DNA of 64,000 bases from Alkalihalobacterium elongatum (GTDB taxonomy: Bacteria > Bacillota > Bacilli > Bacillales > Bacillaceae_F): NCBI RefSeq assembly GCF_019024285.1, contig NZ_WMKZ01000005.1:62001-126000 (forward strand). The letters run 5' to 3'. The notes beneath the pieces were generated by a model that was not told the origin of the DNA, did no database searches, and saw nothing but the letters and a program-made list of their open reading frames with translations. Positions 40,321-50,498 of this stretch are shown piece by piece (the stretch's first letter is position 1; every line of letters begins with the position of its first letter). The translations under genes were made by a program, and so were the position numbers.

Positions 40321-41597
40321 TATTTAACCTCTTTACGCATCATATTCCAAGGATATACAGGTTTGTTTACTTTAATTTTAATAATTTGAAGTGGGTGGCG
40401 TGCTGCATCTAATTCATTACCATCCTCATCCCAAATCGTACCAACTGTTTGAACAAAGTTTTCAATCTCTGGGCCGAAGAACTCAATTTCATCTCCTGGT
40501 TTAAAATGGTTACGTTGTTGCAATGTAACCATGCCTGTCTCATCATCATAGTCTAGAACAAGACCTGCAAAATCATACGTCGTACGTTTAGGATGAATAC
40601 CATACATTTGTTCTTTATAAGTTGGTGTACCCTCAAAGAATTGTGGCGCAAAGTCGCGATTAGCACACTTTTCTAATTCCTCTAACCATTCAGTCTTGAT
40701 AGCAAAGTTTTCTGGGTCCTCACAATAAGCATCAATTACTTTTCGATAAACAGATGTTACTGTAGCAACATAGTGAATTGATTTCATACGTCCTTCTACT
40801 TTTAAGCTGTCAATCCCTGCTTCAATGAGTTGCGGTATTGATTGAAGTAAGTTTAAGTCTTTCGGACTCATTGTATATTGTGTATCACTTTCTGCAAATA
40901 GAGGAATTTCTTTAACTAATCCTTTACTTTCCTCTTTTTGTTCAAAAAGGTCGTAATCCCAACGACAGGACTGACAACAGCCACCACGGTTAGAGTCACG
41001 AGCTGTCATATGGTTACTTAACACGCACCGGCCTGAATATGCAATACACATAGCCCCGTGAATAAACGTTTCAATTTCGATATCAACGTGCTTTTTCATT
41101 TCTAACATTTCTTCTAAACCAACTTCTCTAGCTAGTACCACACGCTCTAAACCTTGCTCTTTCCAGAACTTAACCGCTAACCAGTTACTTAAAGATTGTT
41201 GTGTCGATAAGTGCACTTCCACATTCGGTGCAACTCGACGACATGTTTCTATAATTAATGGATCGGCAACAATAATTCCTGTAACACCTACTTCTTGTAG
41301 GCCTTCTAAATATTCTTCTAAGCCATCCATATTTTCATTATGGGCAAAAATATTTGTTGTAACATATACCTTTGCACCGTTGCGATTTGCAAATTCTACT
41401 CCTTCACGCATTTCTTCTTTCGAGAAGTTATCTGCATTTGAGCGGAGTCCGAACTCTTGTCCACCGATAAAAACAGCGTCTGCGCCATAGTGGACGGCAA
41501 TTTTTAGTTTTTCTAAACTACCTGCTGGTGCTAGTAATTCAGGCTTTTTTGTAATGACACGTTTTCCAGTTTCATTTACTTCTGAAATAGCTTGCAT
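40320..41597 (-). CDS. trhP2: U32-family tRNA hydroxylation protein (YrrO)
   Basis: A 425-aa protein of the peptidase U32 family, in fact involved in making 5-hydroxyuridine at wobble position 34 of tRNA from prephenate. The U32 signature [20 protein letters not shown] is present with Cys residues at C-I-A-Y-S-G-R-C and then [11 protein letters not shown], probably binding a [4Fe-4S] cluster. [20 protein letters not shown] begins the barrel; the C-terminal beta domain contains [17 protein letters not shown]. It works with trhP1 upstream (12-base gap). Confidence 0.95.
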   Translation of the reverse strand: MQAISEVNETGKRVITKKPELLAPAGSLEKLKIAVHYGADAVFIGGQEFGLRSNADNFSKEEMREGVEFANRNGAKVYVTTNIFAHNENMDGLEEYLEGLQEVGVTGIIVADPLIIETCRRVAPNVEVHLSTQQSLSNWLAVKFWKEQGLERVVLAREVGLEEMLEMKKHVDIEIETFIHGAMCIAYSGRCVLSNHMTARDSNRGGCCQSCRWDYDLFEQKEESKGLVKEIPLFAESDTQYTMSPKDLNLLQSIPQLIEAGIDSLKVEGRMKSIHYVATVTSVYRKVIDAYCEDPENFAIKTEWLEELEKCANRDFAPQFFEGTPTYKEQMYGIHPKRTTYDFAGLVLDYDDETGMVTLQQRNHFKPGDEIEFFGPEIENFVQTVGTIWDEDGNELDAARHPLQIIKIKVNKPVYPWNMMRKEVK

Positions 41598-41609
41598 CCT
41601 TTTCCCTCC

Positions 41610-42542
41610 TTAATAAACCGTTTCTTTAAAGAAAAATCCTGTATCAATGTCACGATTTTGTGGTTGGATTTCACGAATTTTTTCAACATACTCTTCTTTT
41701 TTGTCTGCATATGCATCTTCATCTGTTAAATACAATTCAATTGCTTCTTTATATAATTTAGTCACTGTTTCCATATATTCCGTACTCTTAAGAATGCCAT
41801 CAATTTTGAACGAATCAACTTCAGCATCAATCATTTCCTCGAGTTCATCAATAATACAGATGTCTTTAGGACTCATAATGTGTGTACCATTTTTATCTTC
41901 AAAGATCGGATACTTTGCATTACGCTCTTTATCAAATAAGAACATTTGACGTTCTTTATTAGTTTTCTCAACAGAAAGATTTTTACCTTGGAATTCAAAG
42001 TAATTACCGACTAATGAACGTTTTGATTGAAACATATTTGTCATCCCGTGAACTTGCACTTCAATTTCTACTTCTGCATTCTCTTTGCTCTCAACGATTG
42101 CATCCATATTAATTTCTCTTGCTAGGACAGCTCGAGTAGCACCTTGTCTACCCCAATAGTTAGCTGTGTACCAGTTCGTTGCTGTTGTTTCAGGGTTCCA
42201 ATGTAGCTTCATATTAGGAGCAACTTCCCGTGCAATCATTATGATAGCTGGATCACCAAATACAATGGCATCTACATCCGTATCGTTAAGAAACTTCATA
42301 TATTCCGAAACATCATTTAGGTGTTCATTATGCAAAATGGCATTAATGGCAACATAGACCTTCGCTCCATGAGCGTGCGCAATCTCTTTCGCTTTTCTTA
42401 TATCTTCTCTATTAAATTCCCCTGCTAAACGTAACCCAAAGCGCTGTTCTCCGATTAAAACAGCATCTGCACCTGCTTTTATTAATCGTTCAACCGCTTC
42501 TACACTATTGGGGGTGACTAGAATTTCTGGTTTCTTCCCCAT
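41610..42542 (-). CDS. trhP1: U32-family tRNA hydroxylation protein (YrrN)
   Basis: A 310-aa U32 protein (barrel start KPEILVTPNSVEAVERLIKA) paralogous to the following gene but without the Cys-rich cluster motif: the signature segment here is VHGMTNMFQSKRSLVGNYFE. It also lacks the C-terminal beta domain. In B. subtilis the pair TrhP1/TrhP2 is needed for 5-hydroxyuridine in tRNA, and the neighbouring TrmR methylates it. A regulatory or structural partner role of this shorter subunit is likely. It starts 14 bases after trmR. Confidence 0.93.
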   Translation of the reverse strand: MGKKPEILVTPNSVEAVERLIKAGADAVLIGEQRFGLRLAGEFNREDIRKAKEIAHAHGAKVYVAINAILHNEHLNDVSEYMKFLNDTDVDAIVFGDPAIIMIAREVAPNMKLHWNPETTATNWYTANYWGRQGATRAVLAREINMDAIVESKENAEVEIEVQVHGMTNMFQSKRSLVGNYFEFQGKNLSVEKTNKERQMFLFDKERNAKYPIFEDKNGTHIMSPKDICIIDELEEMIDAEVDSFKIDGILKSTEYMETVTKLYKEAIELYLTDEDAYADKKEEYVEKIREIQPQNRDIDTGFFFKETVY

Positions 42543-42556
42543 GTCTTACACCTACT

Positions 42557-43201
42557 TTACTTTTTTATTGATAAGGCAATGCCATCTCCTACTGGTAAAA
42601 TGGTTGTAGTAAACTGCTCGTTCTTCATCAACCACTCATTGTAGCGGCGTAGTTTTTTTGCCATGCCTGCATGATTTTTATTATCGATATTCTCTTCAGC
42701 TACAAAGCCTCGGAATAATACATTATCTGAAATAATTACCCCACCTGATCTAACAAATGGTTTGTATATTTGAAAAAATTTCTCATATTGTCCTTTAGCA
42801 GCATCAATAAATAATACATCAAATTGGGGATAAAATTCAAGTTGTTCGCTTACTTCTAAAGCATCGCCGAAGATGATATCAATTCTATCCGTCAATTTTG
42901 CTTTTTCAATATATTTTAAAGCTTGCTTATATCTAGGCTCATCGCGCTCTATCGTAACAACCTTTACTCCATCAACTGCTTCAGCCATTCGAATCGCCGA
43001 ATAGCCAATCGCTGTTCCAATTTCAAGAATCGAATTTGGTTGTTGGATTCTTAACAACTGTAACATCGCTTCAATACCGACCAATTCCATTATAGGGATG
43101 TGATGGATGCTAGCAAATTCCTCCATCTCTAAAAGCAGTTCATTACGATCTGGTATAAGCGATTCGATATAGTCATTTATTTTATGTTCATTAGGAAGCA
43201 T
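42557..43201 (-). CDS. trmR: tRNA 5-hydroxyuridine methyltransferase TrmR
   Basis: A 214-aa SAM-dependent O-methyltransferase (former YrrM) that converts 5-hydroxyuridine to 5-methoxyuridine at tRNA position 34. Class I motifs: ILEIGTAIGYSAIRMAEAVD (SAM loop), VVTIERDEPRYKQALKYIEK, DVLFIDAAKGQYEKFFQIYK and GGVIISDNVLFRGFVA. AGGAGGAAAAAAC precedes ATG. It is the first gene of the trmR-trhP1-trhP2-udk operon; mltG upstream ends with a hairpin. Confidence 0.95.
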   Translation of the reverse strand: MLPNEHKINDYIESLIPDRNELLLEMEEFASIHHIPIMELVGIEAMLQLLRIQQPNSILEIGTAIGYSAIRMAEAVDGVKVVTIERDEPRYKQALKYIEKAKLTDRIDIIFGDALEVSEQLEFYPQFDVLFIDAAKGQYEKFFQIYKPFVRSGGVIISDNVLFRGFVAEENIDNKNHAGMAKKLRRYNEWLMKNEQFTTTILPVGDGIALSIKK

Positions 43202-43407
43202 GTTTTTTCCTCCTTAGTATTCCACACTCGATAACGCTTTATTTTACCATAATCCTAACGGTTCTGCGAAATCTATAGACAATTAAGATCATTGTTAAAA
43301 GTTAACTAATTAAGTAATAAAACCAACACATTTCAAGGGTTGACTTATTTATCAATGATTAGACGTAAATTTATCGAGATAATCAATAAAACCTATTTTA
43401 CAGTGAA

Positions 43408-43440
43408 AAGCACTAGGCTACTGAACTAGACCTAGTGCTT
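43408..43440 (-). terminator. Terminator after mltG
   Basis: Stem AAGCACTAGG/CCTAGTGCTT (43408-43417, 43431-43440), followed on the minus strand by TTCACTG; T-run short. It lies 11 bp after mltG. Confidence 0.6.
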
Positions 43441-43451
43441 AAACATTTGTA

Positions 43452-44615
43452 TTATTCGTCTTCTTCCGCTTTATTTTCTTCAGAGTTTGCAGCTTCTGCC
43501 CATTCGTGGCGATACTCTTGAACAATGCGGTTATGTTCCTCATAAGTAGTAGAGTATAATACGTCTCCACCGTATCTCGCATAGAAATAAATATATTCCG
43601 TTTCCTCTGGTTCAAAGGCCGCCTTTATTGAAGCTTCACCTGGATTTGCAACTGGTCCAATTGGTATCCCCGCATACATATACGTATTATATGGAGAGTC
43701 CACTCTTAAATCTGCATAAGAAGTCATATATAAATGTTCGCCAATCGCATATGCAACAGTTGGATCAACCTGTAACCTCATATTCCGATCTAAACGATTA
43801 TATAAAACACCTGATATTGTATAACGATCTTGTTCTTTTTGCGCCTCTCGCTCAATAATTGATGCCAACGATAAGGTTTCGTGAACTGTATAGCGGTGAT
43901 CTGGATAAATTGATATATACTTTGCTACAATTTTATCTGTTCTTTCAATCATTGACTCAACAATTGTCTCGATCGATGCATCTTCATCTAGAAAGTCGTA
44001 CCGGGCTGGGAATAAATAGCCCTCTAAAGGATAACGTATACCTTCTTTAAGAATATCGTCAGTCAATACGGTATAACGGTCAATTAATACCTCTAGGTAC
44101 TCTTCGTCATTTAGCGTTTCCATGATTTTCTGTTTATCATGGTCAGTATTTTGAGCAATTAGCTTGGCTACGTTTTCTAACCATAACCCTTCTGGAATTG
44201 TAAAGACAAGGTCTGCTTCTTGCATCAGTCGGCCTTCTTTAAGCTCCTCGATAATTTGATCTAATGTCATTGCTTTAGATAACTCATAATTACCTGCTTG
44301 AAAGCCAGTTTCGTTATTATATCTTACATAATACCTGAAAAACGAACCACTTTTAATAACTCCCTCTTCCTCAAGGATCCTACCAATTTGTGAACTTGAA
44401 GAACCAATCGGGATTTCTACATTGACTATTTCTGTACTTTCAGCATCCATCGCACTTACTGCTGATTTAATATATAAATAACTAAAAGTTACTCCTGAAA
44501 TAAAAAATAATAAAATAATGGCTACACAAATAAGAACAATTTTACGGACGATTTTTGCCCTCCGTACTTTTTCTGCGTAATTGTCTAGTTGTTCTTCTTT
44601 TTTATGGTCACTCAC
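43452..44615 (-). CDS. mltG: Endolytic peptidoglycan transglycosylase MltG
   Basis: A 387-aa membrane-anchored lytic transglycosylase (former YrrL) that cuts nascent glycan strands. GTG at 44615 follows AAAGGGGGAT and begins VSDHKKEEQLDNYAEKVRR; the frame extends 33 codons further but without a site. One membrane helix (about 24-46) is followed by a LysM-like domain and the YceG catalytic domain with the active Glu in LASIIEREAQKEQDRYTISG, then VLYNRLDRNMRLQVDPTVAY and a proline-glycine segment SPYNTYMYAGIPIGPVANPG. The C terminus is Glu-rich. Confidence 0.94.
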   Translation of the reverse strand: MSDHKKEEQLDNYAEKVRRAKIVRKIVLICVAIILLFFISGVTFSYLYIKSAVSAMDAESTEIVNVEIPIGSSSSQIGRILEEEGVIKSGSFFRYYVRYNNETGFQAGNYELSKAMTLDQIIEELKEGRLMQEADLVFTIPEGLWLENVAKLIAQNTDHDKQKIMETLNDEEYLEVLIDRYTVLTDDILKEGIRYPLEGYLFPARYDFLDEDASIETIVESMIERTDKIVAKYISIYPDHRYTVHETLSLASIIEREAQKEQDRYTISGVLYNRLDRNMRLQVDPTVAYAIGEHLYMTSYADLRVDSPYNTYMYAGIPIGPVANPGEASIKAAFEPEETEYIYFYARYGGDVLYSTTYEEHNRIVQEYRHEWAEAANSEENKAEEDE

Positions 44616-44838
44616 TAGATATCCCCCTTTCTCGTTTACCATTATACTACAAAACATTTCATTATTCGTGTAAAAAAGACAGAATTTATTTCCAGAGACT
44701 AAATTGTACCGCATCTAACGTAGTTTAAGCTGTTTTTACTTCCCTCACTTATTTCGTAGATCCTAAGATCCTAAAATACTAAAACTTTTTTATAGAGATA
44801 GCCTGATGAATACACCGACAGTACAAATTAGAAAACCT

Positions 44839-44870
44839 AAAAAAAAAAACAGAGCCAAATGGCTCTGTTT
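44839..44870 (-). terminator. Strong terminator of the alaS-yrzB operon
   Basis: On the minus strand AAACAGAGCC/GGCTCTGTTT (44861-44870, 44847-44856) followed by about 11 T. Ends the alaS-ireB-ruvX-yrzB transcript; mltG therefore has its own promoter within 44616-44838. Confidence 0.9.
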
Positions 44871-44878
44871 CTAAATTA

Positions 44879-45187
44879 TTATTCTTCGTCGTCTTGCTCT
44901 TCAACGAATGTATTGAGCATTTCTTCAACCATCGCCCATTCCTCATCCGTTTCAATCGGCATTAAAGCGAGATCACTTCCATCGTCGCCTTCTTTATCCT
45001 CGTATTGGAAAGCAATAACTTCTTGCATATCATCCTCGAGATCTTCGTCTTCACTATCTCCTACTGGTACGAGCAGGATGTAATTCTTACCTGTTTCATC
45101 TACAGTAAACTTAAAAAGTTCCTCGAATAAATGCTCGTCCCCATTTTCATCTGGGATAATGATACGTTCTCTTTCTTCTTGTGTCAT
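44879..45187 (-). CDS. yrzB: DUF1292 family acidic protein (YrzB)
   Basis: A 102-aa, very acidic protein with the pattern ERIIIPDENGDEHLFEELFK, YILLVPVGDSEDEDLE and a C terminus of Glu/Asp. This is the conserved YrzB/DUF1292 family that always follows ruvX in Firmicutes; its role is unknown. Site GAAGAGGTGTAGT precedes ATG. The next terminator stands eight bases after the stop. Confidence 0.93.
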   Translation of the reverse strand: MTQEERERIIIPDENGDEHLFEELFKFTVDETGKNYILLVPVGDSEDEDLEDDMQEVIAFQYEDKEGDDGSDLALMPIETDEEWAMVEEMLNTFVEEQDDEE

Positions 45188-45201
45188 ACTACACCTCTTC
45201 G

Positions 45202-45621
45202 TTAATTTGATTTGCTATCTAAATAGCCTTGCAATATAATCACTGCTGCCATTTTATCAATGACTTGTTTACGCTTTTTACGACTAACATCTGCAGAAAT
45301 TAACATTCTTTCAGCTGCAACCGTTGTTAAGCGCTCGTCCCATAGGATGACAGGACATTCAACATGTTCTCCTAGTTCTTCTGCGAAATGTTGACATGCC
45401 TCACCACTTGGTCCGATCGATCCGTTCATATTTTTAGGTAAACCGACAACGATGCTTGCTACATTATACTCATTCGCAAGGTTAACAATGTAATTGACAT
45501 CGGCTGCCGGGTCATCCTCTTTGCGCCTTAGTGTCTCAATTCCTTGAGCAGTCCATCCTAATTCATCACTTACAGCAATTCCAATTGTTTTAGTGCCTAC
45601 GTCTAAGCCTAAAATTCTCAT
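45202..45621 (-). CDS. ruvX: RuvX/YqgF-family pre-16S rRNA nuclease
   Basis: A 139-aa RNase H-fold protein. Motifs: [20 protein letters not shown] (catalytic Asp7), [18 protein letters not shown], the catalytic Glu region [17 protein letters not shown] and [15 protein letters not shown]. The family is involved in maturing the 5' end of 16S rRNA and earlier was proposed as a Holliday junction resolvase. It starts at the stop codon of ireB (one-base overlap). Confidence 0.95.
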   Translation of the reverse strand: MRILGLDVGTKTIGIAVSDELGWTAQGIETLRRKEDDPAADVNYIVNLANEYNVASIVVGLPKNMNGSIGPSGEACQHFAEELGEHVECPVILWDERLTTVAAERMLISADVSRKKRKQVIDKMAAVIILQGYLDSKSN

Positions 45622-45890
45622 TACTTCTCCTTTTGGTGCTGTGATAAATAAGACTTTACTAGCTCCTCAATTAATTCGTCACGCTCTAACTTTCGGATAA
45701 TTGTCCTTGCATCCTTGTGTCTAGGAATGTATGCAGGGTCCCCTGATAAAAGATATCCTACAATTTGATTAATTGGATGATAACCTTTCTCCTCAAGGGC
45801 TTCATAAACCGTTAGCAGCACTTCGCGGACATCGACATCAACCGTGTCTTCTTGAATATTAAATTTCATCGTATTGTCCATTGAGCCCAT
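45621..45890 (-). CDS. ireB: IreB family regulatory protein (DUF965, YrzL)
   Basis: An 89-aa protein. [20 protein letters not shown] then [20 protein letters not shown] and [20 protein letters not shown] is the nearly invariant IreB core. In Enterococcus IreB is phosphorylated by the PASTA kinase IreK and affects cephalosporin resistance. The Thr residues near the N terminus (DNTMKF) fit phosphorylation there. ATG 45890 follows AGAGGTGTTTGTG; the GTG codons upstream overlap that site. Confidence 0.93.
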   Translation of the reverse strand: MGSMDNTMKFNIQEDTVDVDVREVLLTVYEALEEKGYHPINQIVGYLLSGDPAYIPRHKDARTIIRKLERDELIEELVKSYLSQHQKEK

Positions 45891-45976
45891 CACAAACACC
45901 TCTTTCTATACTGCCTATTTCCGTGAGTATTCATACCCACAGTAGTTTGATTTAATTGTACACTATATTTTCCTTT

Positions 45977-48619
45977 TTAGGAAATTGATTTTATATATTC
46001 TTCTACATAATTTAATGCACTTTCAAGCTTTTCAGGGTCTTTACCACCTGCCTGCGCCATGTCAGGTCGGCCACCGCCACCGCCGCCGCAACGAGTTGCA
46101 ACTTCTTTCACTAGTTTACCTGCATGGAAACCTTTTTCGACAAGGTCTTTAGATACACCAGCAACGATGTTTACTTTTCCTCCACTTGCTGCACCTAGTA
46201 CGATAACTCCTGAAGTAATTTTATCTTTCAGTGTATCCATAATTCCTCGTAAATTATCCATATCTGTAGCTTGAACTTGTTTAATTAGTGCTTTAGTTCC
46301 AGCAATTTCTGTTACTTCATTAATGAGGTTACCCGCTTCCATATTTCCTAACTTTGCACTTAAAGATTCATTTTCACGTTGAAGGTCACGGATTTGTTGT
46401 TGCATAGTTTGAACACGTTGAGGAACATCCTTAAGGTTTTTCGCTTTTAGAAGGTCAGCAGCATTACGTAATAGATCTAGTTGTCCATTCATAAACTCAT
46501 ATGCCCCTTGACCTGTGACTGCTTCAATCCTTCTAACGCCAGCTCCAATTCCTGATTCAGAAATCACTTTAAACAGCCCGATTTCCGCTGTGTTTTGGAC
46601 ATGACAACCACCGCATAGCTCAATGCTGTAATCACCGACTTGAACAACACGAACTACATTACCGTACTTTTCACCGAAAAGAGCCATTGCTCCCATTGCC
46701 TTAGCTTCTTCAATGTTCTTACTCATAATATTAACCGAAATGGCACTCCAAATCTTTTGGTTTACAATTTCTTCAATTTGCGTTAGCTCTTCACTTGTTA
46801 CCTGGCCAAAATGTGAGAAGTCAAAACGTAATCGGTCTTCTGAAACTAATGAACCAGCTTGATTTACATGCTCTCCCAACACATCTTTTAATGCACGGTG
46901 TAATAAATGTGTTGCTGTATGGTTTTTCACAATTCCATTACGGTTCGTTTCTAAAACAACCGCTTCTACTCTTGCACCTTTTTTCAAAGTACCTTCTACT
47001 ACTTTAACGAAGTGTAGGTTTTGACCATTTGGTGCTTTTTGTACGTCTTCAACATGAGCGGTAAATCCATCACCTGTTAGAACACCTTTATCGGCAACTT
47101 GTCCTCCACTTTCAGCATAAAATGGTGTAACATCAAAAATAACTTGAACTATATCATTTGAAGCTCCTGCAAAGTCAGTTAGTTCTTTATTTTTGATAAT
47201 TACTTCAACAGTAGCCTCTGCTGTCAACTTCTCATAACCTACAAATGTACTTTCAGTTTTTAATTCTCCTAAAACGCGATCTTGAACTTGCATTGAATCG
47301 CCTTCTTGACGAGCGGCACGAGCACGTTCTCTTTGACCTTCCATTTCAAGTTCAAAACCTTCGCGATCAATAACAAGACCTTTTTCCTCAACGTATTCTT
47401 CCGTTAAATCTACTGGGAAGCCATATGTATCATATAAACGGAATACATCCTTACCGGAAATTGTCGTTTCACCTTTACTCTCAGCATCCGCGATGACTTT
47501 AGAAAGAATGGTTAAACCCTCATGTAGTGTTTCATGGAAACGTTCTTCTTCATTCTTGATTACTTTCTGAATAAAGTCCGTTTTTCCCTTTACTTCTGGG
47601 TAGAAGTCAACCATAATCTCTCCAACAATTGGAACGAGTTCAAACATAAACGGCTTTTCAATTTGTATAAGCTTCGCATAACGAACAGCTCGACGTAAAA
47701 GACGACGAAGAACGTAGCCTCTACCTTCATTTGATGGAAGAGCACCGTCACCAACTGCAAAAGTTACTGTACGAATGTGGTCAGCAATTACTTTAAAAGA
47801 AACGTCCGTTTCTTTATTTTCACCGTATTTAACGCCAGAGATCTCCTCTGTTGCTCTAATGATTGGAATAAAAAGGTCTGTATCAAAGTTCGTTTCTACA
47901 TCTTGAATAACTGAAACTAATCTCTCAAGTCCTGCACCTGTATCAATATTCTTTTTCGGTAGCGGTGTATATGTACCATCTGGGTTATGATTGAATTGTG
48001 AAAATACTAGGTTCCATACCTCGAGATAACGTTCATTCTCGCCACCTGGGTATAGTTCTTGATCGTTCTCATCATTCCCATACTTTGGTCCTCGGTCATA
48101 GAATATTTCTGTATTTGGACCACTTGGACCTTCTCCAATGTCCCAGAAATTTCCTTCTAGTCGAATAATTCTCTCTTCTGGAATACCAATTTTGTCTTTC
48201 CAAAAGTTATATGCTTCCTCATCTTCTGGATGAACAGTAACTGATAAGCGTTCTGGATCGAAGCCTATCCATTTTTCACTCGTTAGAAATTCCCATGCAA
48301 AATCAATCGCTTCTTCTTTAAAATAATCCCCGATAGAGAAATTACCTAGCATTTCAAAGAATGTATGATGACGGGCTGTTTTTCCGACATTTTCAATATC
48401 ATTTGTTCGAATCGATTTTTGTGCATTAGTAATTCTAGGATTTTCTGGTATGACGCGCCCATCAAAATATTTTTTCAATGTTGCTACACCACTGTTAATC
48501 CATAATAGCGATGGATCTTCGACAGGAACTAACGATGCACTCGGTTCAACATCATGACCCTTTTCCTTAAAAAAATCTAAATACATCTGACGCACTTGAG
48601 CAGAAGTTAACTTCTTCAC
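45977..48619 (-). CDS. alaS: Alanyl-tRNA synthetase
   Basis: An 880-aa class II synthetase that charges tRNA-Ala. It starts [20 protein letters not shown]. Motif 2 is in [20 protein letters not shown], and the G3:U70 recognition region follows. The editing domain has [11 protein letters not shown] and [13 protein letters not shown] for its zinc. The C-Ala domain ends with a glycine-rich loop [20 protein letters not shown]. Complete length. Expression is controlled by a T-box leader about 200 bases upstream, read through when uncharged tRNA-Ala accumulates. Confidence 0.98.
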   Translation of the reverse strand: MKKLTSAQVRQMYLDFFKEKGHDVEPSASLVPVEDPSLLWINSGVATLKKYFDGRVIPENPRITNAQKSIRTNDIENVGKTARHHTFFEMLGNFSIGDYFKEEAIDFAWEFLTSEKWIGFDPERLSVTVHPEDEEAYNFWKDKIGIPEERIIRLEGNFWDIGEGPSGPNTEIFYDRGPKYGNDENDQELYPGGENERYLEVWNLVFSQFNHNPDGTYTPLPKKNIDTGAGLERLVSVIQDVETNFDTDLFIPIIRATEEISGVKYGENKETDVSFKVIADHIRTVTFAVGDGALPSNEGRGYVLRRLLRRAVRYAKLIQIEKPFMFELVPIVGEIMVDFYPEVKGKTDFIQKVIKNEEERFHETLHEGLTILSKVIADAESKGETTISGKDVFRLYDTYGFPVDLTEEYVEEKGLVIDREGFELEMEGQRERARAARQEGDSMQVQDRVLGELKTESTFVGYEKLTAEATVEVIIKNKELTDFAGASNDIVQVIFDVTPFYAESGGQVADKGVLTGDGFTAHVEDVQKAPNGQNLHFVKVVEGTLKKGARVEAVVLETNRNGIVKNHTATHLLHRALKDVLGEHVNQAGSLVSEDRLRFDFSHFGQVTSEELTQIEEIVNQKIWSAISVNIMSKNIEEAKAMGAMALFGEKYGNVVRVVQVGDYSIELCGGCHVQNTAEIGLFKVISESGIGAGVRRIEAVTGQGAYEFMNGQLDLLRNAADLLKAKNLKDVPQRVQTMQQQIRDLQRENESLSAKLGNMEAGNLINEVTEIAGTKALIKQVQATDMDNLRGIMDTLKDKITSGVIVLGAASGGKVNIVAGVSKDLVEKGFHAGKLVKEVATRCGGGGGGRPDMAQAGGKDPEKLESALNYVEEYIKSIS

Positions 48620-48680
48620 TATGTATTCCTCCTTAATTCTCGTTAATCATCGTAACCAAAAAAAGTAAATATAAACCTAT

Positions 48681-48790
48681 AAAAGCGGAAGACGCCTGCC
48701 TTTTGGACACGGCTGCTGGACCGAAGTGACCTCGAGCAATGGGCGTCTGCAGCTAGACATAGAAAAGCGGCAGTGTCCGTTTGGCTGCGA
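48681..48790. repeat. Bacillus-type intergenic repeat, copy 2
   Basis: Core 48703-48737 matches 31768-31802 with four differences in 35 bp; flanks share TAGACA and AAAAGCGGcaG blocks. Inside, GACGCC (48691-48696) and GGGCGTC (48741-48747) can pair. It lies between the T-box terminator and alaS. A short frame here (48643-48861) is not a gene. Confidence 0.75.
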
Positions 48791-48815
48791 ATAATTGGAG
48801 GTGCGAGAACCCAAT

Positions 48816-49061
48816 AAAAAAAACTCTCTTCCCTAAAATAAGGGACGAGAGTTATATTCACGCGGTACCACCCTAGTTATGGACTACAGCAGTCCATCAC
48901 TTTATATGCTTTAACGCAGCAAAACGGTAGGTTTTTCTACACTCAGGAGTAGCTTTCTGTTACTCTTCGTTTAGCATTTCTTTCAGCCTAGGGAAATGCC
49001 TCTCTTTTAAACGGGCTTTAACATACTTGTTCCTTCAACGTATTCATTATATTTTGATTTC
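48816..49061 (-). ncRNA. T-box riboswitch (alanine) upstream of alaS
   Basis: Read on the minus strand: Stem I with AGAGAG bulge and GGCTGAAAG apical loop, a GCT triplet at 48951-48953 directly before ACTCCTGAGT as alanine specifier, the conserved T-box AGGGTGGTACCGCG (48861-48874) whose TGGT pairs with the ACCA end of uncharged tRNA-Ala, and a terminator stem ACTCTCGTCCCT/AGGGAAGAGAGT with T8 (48816-48853). Uncharged tRNA-Ala favours read-through into alaS. Confidence 0.93.
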
Positions 49062-49067
49062 AATATT

Positions 49068-49096
49068 ATTATAAAAATCGACACATCAGTTGTCAA
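49068..49096 (-). promoter_or_regulatory. Sigma-A promoter of the alaS T-box transcript
   Basis: On the minus strand TTGACA (49091-49096) and TATAAT (49068-49073), both perfect, are 17 bp apart. The -35 box overlaps the last bases of the perM-like gene. Confidence 0.9.
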
Positions 49097-50157
49097 TGAT
49101 TGAGTAAATTTGTTCGTAAATGGAGTAGCACCACTTTAACAACAGATAAGACAGGAACGGCTAAAACAAGCCCTAGTATACCTGCCGTCTCTACCCCTAT
49201 TAATAATGCAACCATAATGAGAATTGGATGCAAATGAACTGATTTTCCAACGATAACTGGTGATAAAATATTTCCTTCAATCTGTTGTAGTATAAAAATT
49301 AGTAAGACTGTGAAAACAAGCATTTGCCATGAATGAAGCGCTGCTACAATTATAGCAGGGAAAGCCCCTAAAAAAGCACCAAAATAAGGAATGATATCAG
49401 TCATTCCAATGAATAGCCCTAAAATAATCGGATATGGAACTCCTATAATCCACAACCCGATCATCGCTATAATACCAACGCTCATTGAAACAAGAATTTG
49501 ACCACGAATATAATTCCCTAAGGATTGGTCGACGTCACGTATAAAAGCGACTCCTTCTTTCCTCCACTTTTTTGGAGTGACATACCATGCAACCTTTTCA
49601 ATTAACTTGTAGTCTTTTAATAAATAAAAGACTAAAAATGGAATTACAATAAAATAAATGAATGAACTTAAAATGGACCCAACAGTATCTAAAATTCTTT
49701 CTCCTATAGACTCTGCTTGTGCTTCTAGTCCAGTCATCCAATCTGCTAATTGGGCTTGCATCCCTTCAGGCAAAGCAGAAATTTGCCTTTCAAAAATGGT
49801 ACTCCATTGTTGGATTTGCTGAATAATATAAGGTAAATTTTCAATAAATTCCCTTAGTTGTTCAACAACATATGGGAATGCAGCGGTAATTAATGAAGCT
49901 ATTCCCCCAAAAAATAATAAATAGATAATTAGGACCGCCAAAGGCCTTGGAAGCCCATAGGCATGAGCATTTTCAATAATAGGATGTAGTAAGTAAGTAA
50001 TAATTGCTGCAATCAGTAACGGAATAGCCACTCTTGATAATACTTGGATGACAGGTAACCAGAGTGGAGAGACTTGTAAAAAAAAGTATATACATAATAA
50101 CACTAAAATAGTGATGGATAGCCTAATAATCCATTTTATCCCTTTTACATTTTCCAT
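49093..50157 (-). CDS. yrrI: AI-2E family transporter / PerM-like permease (YrrI)
   Basis: A 354-aa membrane protein with about eight helices, beginning WIIRLSITILVLLCIYFFLQ. Family motifs are YLLHPIIENAHAYGLPRPLA and GMTDIIPYFGAFLGAFPAII near residue 265, followed by PVIVGKSVHLHPILIMVALL. Members export small molecules or sodium; the best known is TqsA for the signal AI-2, but the substrate here is unknown. Position upstream of alaS matches B. subtilis yrrI. AGGAATATAA precedes ATG. Confidence 0.9.
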   Translation of the reverse strand: MENVKGIKWIIRLSITILVLLCIYFFLQVSPLWLPVIQVLSRVAIPLLIAAIITYLLHPIIENAHAYGLPRPLAVLIIYLLFFGGIASLITAAFPYVVEQLREFIENLPYIIQQIQQWSTIFERQISALPEGMQAQLADWMTGLEAQAESIGERILDTVGSILSSFIYFIVIPFLVFYLLKDYKLIEKVAWYVTPKKWRKEGVAFIRDVDQSLGNYIRGQILVSMSVGIIAMIGLWIIGVPYPIILGLFIGMTDIIPYFGAFLGAFPAIIVAALHSWQMLVFTVLLIFILQQIEGNILSPVIVGKSVHLHPILIMVALLIGVETAGILGLVLAVPVLSVVKVVLLHLRTNLLNH

Positions 50158-50244
50158 TTATATTCCTCCATAGTTATATACTGTACAACTTCTCAAAAAC
50201 TATGAAGAAAAGCACATCATATCGTGATACCTTTTAACAAAACC

Positions 50245-50278
50245 AAAAAAGAGACCGATACAAAGGTTGGTTGTATCG
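50245..50278 (-). terminator. Terminator after the yrzQ-like gene
   Basis: Stem CGATACAA/TTGTATCG (50256-50263, 50271-50278) with TCTCTTTTTT after it on the minus strand; ends the recD2-yrrD-yrzR-yrzQ unit before yrrI. Confidence 0.8.
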
Positions 50279-50292
50279 ATCCCTATACAATA

Positions 50293-50475
50293 TTAAGCGA
50301 AGTTTTTCATCATTCGTTTTCTCATTTTCTGTAAATCACTTTTATCTGGGACGAGGTTTTGAATATCGATGTTCGTAATCGGTCGTATCCATTGCATCAT
50401 TCGTCTTCGGTTACGACGGTCTCTCATCGAGTAAGCAGCGGCACTTATACCAATGGCCATCAATAAATTACGCAT
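50293..50475 (-). CDS. Small basic membrane-associated protein (YrzQ/DUF3918-like)
   Basis: A 60-aa protein: MRNLLMAIGISAAAYSMRDR followed by an Arg-rich stretch (NRRRMMQWIRP) and a lysine-rich C terminus. The first 16 residues look like a short membrane anchor. The family is common after yrzR in Bacillus; its role is unknown. TGGTGGTGATGACGT precedes ATG. Confidence 0.7.
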   Translation of the reverse strand: MRNLLMAIGISAAAYSMRDRRNRRRMMQWIRPITNIDIQNLVPDKSDLQKMRKRMMKNFA

Positions 50476-50498
50476 ACGTCATCACCACCAGATTGGAA

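Noticed and set aside
48643-48861. 72-codon minus frame upstream of alaS
   Set aside because: It spans the T-box terminator and a dispersed repeat; low-complexity product, no ribosome site.
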